From: Luscinia megarhynchos
Lineage: Eukaryota > Chordata > Aves > Passeriformes > Turdidae
DNA length: 64,000 nt
Assembly: GCA_034336665.1 (NCBI GenBank)
Contig: CM067576.1
Coordinates: forward strand, 15,739,385 to 15,803,384
Reading direction: 5' to 3'
This document shows, piece after piece, positions 57,999 to 64,000 of the stretch (positions are counted from its first letter, which is position 1; every line of letters starts with the position of its first letter). The notes under the pieces are model-generated. The model saw only the letters and a list, made by a program, of their open reading frames with translations, was not told where the DNA came from and searched no databases. A program made the translations under genes and the position numbers.

Positions 57999-60900
57999 AA
58001 TGTGTCTGATCTTCCCTTGAAATGCCTTGCTGAAGTGTGTTTTGGAAAAAGGACTTGGTATTTGTTGCAAAGTGGTCCTTGTGTCATGCTTGATAGCCAT
58101 TAAGAGCTGCTAAGGTTGGCTAAGTTACAAACTTTTGAGAAATTATTGTTCACTCTACTTGGTAGATAATCACAAGAGCTGGAAAGCTCAGCTGCCTCTG
58201 AGTCCTGCCAGCAGAGAGCCCTGATCCAGCCAAGAGCTGGCAGGACCTTCTGATAATTGCAGTTGTATGATTGTGGCCCAGGCCAAAATTGAGGGTGGAG
58301 CTGGAACAAAGGACAGAGGAGTGGGAGGTAAAAAAGAAAAAAAAACAAAAATGAACACAGTGCCCAGCCCAGGACCAGGGTACAGGGAAGAGGAGGGTCC
58401 CTAATTTCAGCACAAAGGTTTAGAAATGTGAGTCCTGTGCATGAGTGCTGTTGAAGGCAGCACTTTTTCTGTGGCACCCTGTTTCACAGTGTTACTAAAA
58501 AAATATTCAAGGAGTGTAAGAAATTGAGAGAAGTGAACAAATAAGTACCCATGATGAGCAAAAATAGACAGATTAATTGCATGATGCAACAGGATGGTAA
58601 TTAAACAGATGTATCACAATGGAAGATAATAGATAAAATATTTTATATCTCAGAAATCTAATAGCTATTTTCTTCTAATGCTTCTCACTGGAGTGAAGAT
58701 GCTTTGTTTCAGAGAGGTTCTAGCAAGGCTGAAGATTGTACAGGCTTTTGTATTTCAGCAGTATATGAAGACCAGAAAATAACTCATCAGGGTTAAGATT
58801 TGGCAGAGTTCCCATTGTGGGTGAATTCAAGTGCCAGAATTCTTGAATGAAGGATTAAAGGAGGACTGAAAGCCTTTGGTGAAAATACAATGTCAAGATT
58901 GCTCCCAGTGGAGGTACAGCAGAAGGGTAACAATGATGTTCATGGTTAAAAGATCAAGTACCCAGATGACATCAGTATGGATTGGTTTGTCCTCCCCGTC
59001 CTTCAAAAACTCTTTTTCCCCTCTGTTTTTATTTTGTCCTCCCACTATGCTTGTCTCTTTTTCCTTACCTTCTCCTAATGTCTAGTTCCTACCCTCAGAA
59101 ATGTTTTCACATTTCACTCTGATTTAAAATACATAAACCCCTGAGAGAGGGACCAGACTCAGTCTCAGTGAATCAGCAGACAGAACCACATTGTTTTTTG
59201 TGTTCTTATAAACCCTGACTTTGACTGCCTCTGTTTCCACAGAAATGCCTCCCCTGACCACCCTGGGAATGGCTTGGGGGGGTTCATTCTCAGTGAATGG
59301 GTTTGAAGGGCTCTAAACTCTGTCTTTAACCAATATTCAGAGTGATAAAGAAACCCAGCAGGTACACTGGTGTTGCTGGATATTATTTTAGTTTTTTCCT
59401 AACCATGTGGCCAGTAGTAGTTGGTATCCCAAATATACAATCCTAAAATCTGTGTCTAAAGATCACAGTTTGCAAGGAATGTGAAATGCAAGGAGTCATG
59501 CTGAGACACTGCAGCTTTATCTGCTTGTGGAGGACAATGTTTTGATTAGTACAAGGAGAGGGGATTGATTTCAGTGGGTACATTTGGTATCATCATCCCT
59601 GCTTATCACTCAGAGTCTCACATGTCCTGCTGTGGTTCTCTGTCCAACAGTGAATATGCTGAGCTCAGCTGAGCTGTTAAAAGCTGGAAGTCTGGTGTCA
59701 TTTGAGGTGTTCCAGGGCTAGAGATGTATTCTCTAAGGTTGGGAGATCTGTGCCCTTCTGGAAGGAGCAGCTGAGGCCTGGCAGGATATCCTATCCTCTG
59801 CACTACAGAGCCTCTGCCTGATGCTTCAGGAACTGGTACAGTGTGGGTTTCCCTCAGTACACAAAAATATTTGGTATTGCCACATGTATGACCCATGTAA
59901 AACGCATAAGGTAATTCTGCATTAATGCTACAGCACTAACTCATGCTAAACACCAGATATAGTCCAGCTTTTAAAGGAATATTTCATTAGGTCAATCGCT
60001 CTCATCTATTCAGTAAGAATTCTTGTGCTCAAGGAAATAAATATTGAAGTCTTACTAAATTCAAACCATAAATATTTTGTGTCACTGAGGTTTTAAGAAT
60101 TCCAAAGGAAGTTTGAAAACCGATTTGCTTAATGTTTACTTAAAAATCCCCAAACACTTATCTCCCTTCAGCACCTAGTGCAAATACTAAATTATACATG
60201 TGCATATGTACCTTATTGCTTGAGACTCCCCAAGTATCCTTTGCAGCAGTGCTTTAAACCTTGCTGTGGCCATTTGAGCCCAGATATTGCTGACATCTTA
60301 GGAGCCAATTAAGATACTTGCCAAAAATAATGAAATCCCTGATGTAACAGTGAACAGAACCCAGCTCCCCTGACTTCCTGCTTTCATGGTGTGTGATCAG
60401 CTGCCTCTGCCTCCACCTCACTTTTGTCTTCTCTTGATTCCTAAAGCCCCAGGGTACCTTTTTTCCCCTTCCTCTTGCTCCATGAGTGCCACTGCTTCTC
60501 AGGCCTTCCTCTGGGCTTCTGACCATAATCTGCCCCACCTCAGACATTACATCTCCCTTTTTCTTTGCTTCCCTTTCCAAGAACTCTCAGATGCTGTAAA
60601 TCAGAGGTGAACTAGTTGCTCTGGTGAATCTGACAGAGCTGTCACAGTGTTGAAGCTGGGCATACAGGTCCTGAACTGCACAGCTGTGATCAGTAGATTT
60701 CCATCATCATCTTAATACCTTGGCCACTGTACTCAGCCTGTACAACACAGGATAGTTTTCATGCCATGCAGCCAAATCCCTTTTTAATATGGTGTTTGAT
60801 ATTACAGCTCTTGTATTCTGTTCACTGTTGCCTCATTCTCTGCTGCTGTACCCATCCAGGGAAGGAGCTGAGAGATGTTGCTGACTGCTCCCATCTCATT

Positions 60901-62036
60901 TCCCTCCCACTCTGCTCCTTGCAACCCCTCCATCTGCTGGAGCTGGTCCTGTTCTCCAGCAGCAATAGCAGCAGTGGGTGCTAGAGACTGAGGAATGCTG
61001 AGGAAGGATGCAGGAGTGGTGTCTGTGAGTAGACAAGGGAAGTGGATGTGAAGCAGAGACCTCACAGCTGTGCCTCATCCCTTTCCTAAAGTCTCTCTGG
61101 GTTGTAAAAATCATTCTTGCTTTTCCTTCTCAGGACCCTCCACCCAGTGTTGTCTTTTGTTTTTTAAATGTGGTTGCTCACAGCATCTGCTGGCATCAGT
61201 CTCACCCTTTCATGTTGAACTCCTACCCCTCTCAGGGTCTGTGCAAACTGAGTCTGGCACAGAAGAATCTGGAATTGTTATGTAGAAAATCAGGATTGCA
61301 GAAGTGAGTGTAAGATCTTGTGGCAGGGAAAAGTGATTTAATTCTGCAAATCCCTGAAGTTTCCCACTCTCACTCATTTTCTTACTAGATTTTGCACACT
61401 CACACCCACATAGTCCCAAGCATCAATGCCTGATGGTCTCTGGTGACCAGGATCACTTGTGTGCAGTGCTTTGGGACAAGGGACATTGGCTGACATATCC
61501 CAGCTCACAGTCTCATTCAGTTGTGACGAGACTGATCTGGGACTTGTCGTTGATGCCCTTTAGCATTGGGAGCTGGCTGGGATCTTTTGCATCAGTGTTT
61601 TTCATTTCACCTTTTATAGTCTTAAGTAAAATTCCTTAATTTCACAGTTCTCTTGTATCCCCCACTGTGCATCTTAAGTTCTCTTCTCCATCTTCTTTAC
61701 ACTTTATTTTAGGTAATTTTCCTCCTCTTCATTTATTTGGATTAAAACCTCATATAGGGTCCTCTGTAGCAATTAATGCATTATTTTCCTCTTATTCCTG
61801 GTTTTGTATTTTCTTTGTTTGCTTGAACATTTGCACATACTTAGGGTCATACTGCCTTTATACTAATCCTAAATAAATGTATTTTTTTGCAAATCTCTGC
61901 ATGCAAAAGGAAAGAAAGTAAATGGGTGCAAGTCATGGATTAAAGGCAGGAAAAATTCAGATTAGCTTCACGTAATGAACTCAAACTACTGATAAAGTGC
62001 TCACAAGAAATGAGGAAGCTAAATTGTTGCTGGGGC

Positions 62037-62061
62037 TTTTTTTTTCTTTTTTTTTTTTTTT
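62037..62061. repeat. Poly-T run
   Basis: About 25 bases of T with one C. Confidence 0.8.
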
Positions 62062-63020
62062 GCATAGAATTATTATCAGATTATTTTGGTACATTATCAG
62101 GAACTACTTGGAAGTGCACAGCTGGAATCCAATCCTCTGTGCTGTTCTGATAACCTTATTAAATATGAATGAGATTGTAAAGTAAAGGGCATAAAATGGC
62201 TGGAATATAGATTCCAAGTCAACAGAGAAAAAAAAACCCCAAGCTTTTGTGTGTCTATTTAGAAGAGAGTTGGGAGCAAACAGGGTGTGGAATCTCACTG
62301 TGTGCCAGCACCCTGCAGAGAAACACAAATATAAACCAAAATCATTTAGCAGAGAGTGTAGGTCAGGGTGAAATGCTGCTCCTGGTTCTGCTGAGTAAGG
62401 AAATCAATGGATGTGTCCTGAGGTCAGATAATATCAGCAGAATCTGCAGTATTAACATTTTGCCCATCATATACGTGGCTATAGGTTATAAATAGTCCAA
62501 AAACAGCACAGTTTGGGCAGGAAGATTTTTCGTAATAGGATTTGAAGTAAAAATCTTCTCAGCTCAGAAATGCCTGCTGAGAATTAGCAAACAAAATAAA
62601 ATATTTTCCTGTCCTACTTTCCTTGCTTAGCCATTCCCATGCAGACACATGAAATACAGAAGGCTTTGGAACAGAATGCTGGTCTTATGAAAAAATCCTC
62701 ACATATTCAGTATGTTTTATGGAGTCTGTACTCTAATCCCCTCCTGCTTCCTTTATGGCTCTCAGCTGCTCTTTAAAATAGTTGAAGAGGTTTAATTTTC
62801 TGTCTGGCTGCTTGAGATGTGGTATCAGAACTGCAGAAGACCTGCAGCTGAAAGTGCAGCTGCCAGGGGGGTAAGAGCAGAGAGTTCTTGGGTGTTTGCC
62901 TGTGTTGCTCAGCAAAGCCTTTCCCATTTGTGCTAAAAGCTGTGATGGAGATTTTCCCCAAGGGGACACTGAGGGCAGAGACCTCATAGTCTACCATTTC
63001 CTTATGAAATTCCTTCTCTG

Positions 63021-63235
63021 CTCTCTGGTGATCAGTGACAGCAGGGCAGGTTTAGGAAAATTTTCTTCACCCAGGGGGTGGTTGGGTACTGGAATTGGCT
63101 CCTAGGTCAGTGCTTGAGGCACCTGCCAGAATTCAAGGAGTGTTTGGACAACACTCAGGCACACGGTGGGATTATTAGTGTCCTGTGCAGGGCCAGGAGT
63201 TGCTCTTCAATGACAGGGTATTCTGTGATTCTATT
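63021..63235 (+). mobile_element. CR1 LINE 3' end
   Basis: CR1-type tail: GCAGGTTTAGGAAAATTTTC, a CACCCAGGGGGTGGTTGGGT segment, AGTGTTTGGACAACACTCAGG and the terminal TTCTGTGATTCTATT. 5'-truncated. Confidence 0.85.
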
Positions 63236-64000
63236 TGTCCTTGAGGTCAAGTTTCTTCCTTCCCACCACATAGAGAATTACAAATCTAAACCATGACTAA
63301 TCCTGAGCCCACCAAGGCTGGAACCAGACATGCAGAAGTTCACTCCACACCATATCTGGCTTGTCTGTCCTGGCAGGTGTGGTGGAAACACCCTGTACCC
63401 AACCTGTGTTTGTGCTGATAAGCTCTGGAAGCCCAGAGCACCACCTTCATTGTTCCTTTGGTTGCTCATCCTTTCTACAGCAAGGAATTTCCATGATATA
63501 TCAACAGCTCTGCCTTGGTGATGGCTGAGCCTCTGGCTGCAGAAAGCTTGGGGCTTCTGTCTGACTGCACCAGCCAGAGGTGGAGGTCATGATTTTCTTC
63601 ACCTCTGTGTTTTAAAAAGCATAGCAGTAACGATTTAATTTCTGGTAAAGTTGACATTGACTTTGTCCAACATCAAGAAAAGAGCAATCAAGCAGTTAAT
63701 TCTAAAATATAACCTTGAAAGGGAAAGTCATTGCTACACTTTTAAGTCTGATTAAGTAGAACTTGTTCTATTAATTTGAGAAATTTAGGGCAGCTCTGTA
63801 CAACTCAGTATAAGAGCATTTTGGGTCTGATTTTAGATTGAGGAAATCTGTTCATCACTTCTCTGCTGCTTTTTTACGTATTTAACTTCAGAAGCAAGTT
63901 GTAGCTTGGTGCTGTGTAAGGATATCCTTACCCTTGTAGTTCAGAGCTAACCTCCCATAAAGCTTTGGAGTAGAGATGTGGAGAGGGGAGGAAGAAATTC

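Larger units (their letters stand above)
48726..64000 (+). other. PCDHAC1: Intron/intergenic DNA downstream of PCDHAC1
   Basis: About 15 kb of CpG-poor DNA. No ORF resembles a cadherin exon (so no PCDHAC2), and none contains the WRYSASL motif of the first alpha constant exon. The splice partner of all the variable exons must lie further right. Recognisable content is three CR1 fragments and simple repeats, listed separately. The remaining ORFs are short and without known motifs. Confidence 0.7.

Noticed and set aside
48726..64000. Alpha constant exons or PCDHAC2 in the right-hand 15 kb
   Set aside because: No ORF has cadherin repeats or the constant-region motif; only short ORFs, CR1 pieces and simple repeats are present.
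1..64000. CRISPR arrays, operons, rRNA or tRNA genes
   Set aside because: No short regularly spaced repeats, no tRNA-like cloverleaf noticed, and the gene content is vertebrate.

Overview
The window looks like avian genomic DNA (bird by inference, possibly a songbird). It holds CR1 LINE tails, has no bacterial-style operons, and carries a tandem array of large single-exon cadherin ORFs with the hallmarks of the clustered protocadherin alpha (Pcdh-alpha) locus: a signal peptide, six cadherin repeats (EC1-EC6), a Cys-X5-Cys in EC1, a membrane span reading VAICAVSS, and a short tail containing GSWSYSQ and SDLMVFSPNFP. All genes are on the + strand. Each variable exon ends at a phase-0 splice donor that should join to shared constant exons, which lie beyond the right edge.

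Layout: V1 (4906-7408, frameshifted), V2 (only its 3' end, 11718-11972, after a 100-N gap), V3 (16467-18972, badly frameshifted), V4 (24319-26823, intact), V5 (31310-33814, intact), V6 (37203-39711, one frameshift, divergent 5' flank and tail), and the C-type exon PCDHAC1 (46320-48725, intact). From 48726 to 64000 I see intron or intergenic DNA with CR1 pieces and simple repeats, no further cadherin exon and no constant exon.

The spacers between V1 and V5 are themselves tandem repeats of two related types: unit I (1-4650, 7409-11617, 18973-24060) and unit II (11973-16200, 26824-31050). A block of unit I + exon + unit II + exon is present twice, about 14.85 kb apart. V1 has unit I on both sides and looks like an unequal-crossover product.

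The paralogues are extremely homogenised. The promoter-proximal 5'UTR, EC1 and everything from EC4 to the cytoplasmic tail are nearly the same at nucleotide level. Differences are confined to a patch of EC2 and to EC3, which are also visibly less GC-rich. This suggests gene conversion, with adhesive specificity left to the EC2:EC3 contact.

The most unusual signals outside the coding sequence are a consensus splice donor on the minus strand 400-530 nt upstream of the ATG of every ordinary alpha exon that can be examined (five of five), next to a polypurine tract, and an AT-rich stretch downstream of V6 that is not depleted of CpG.
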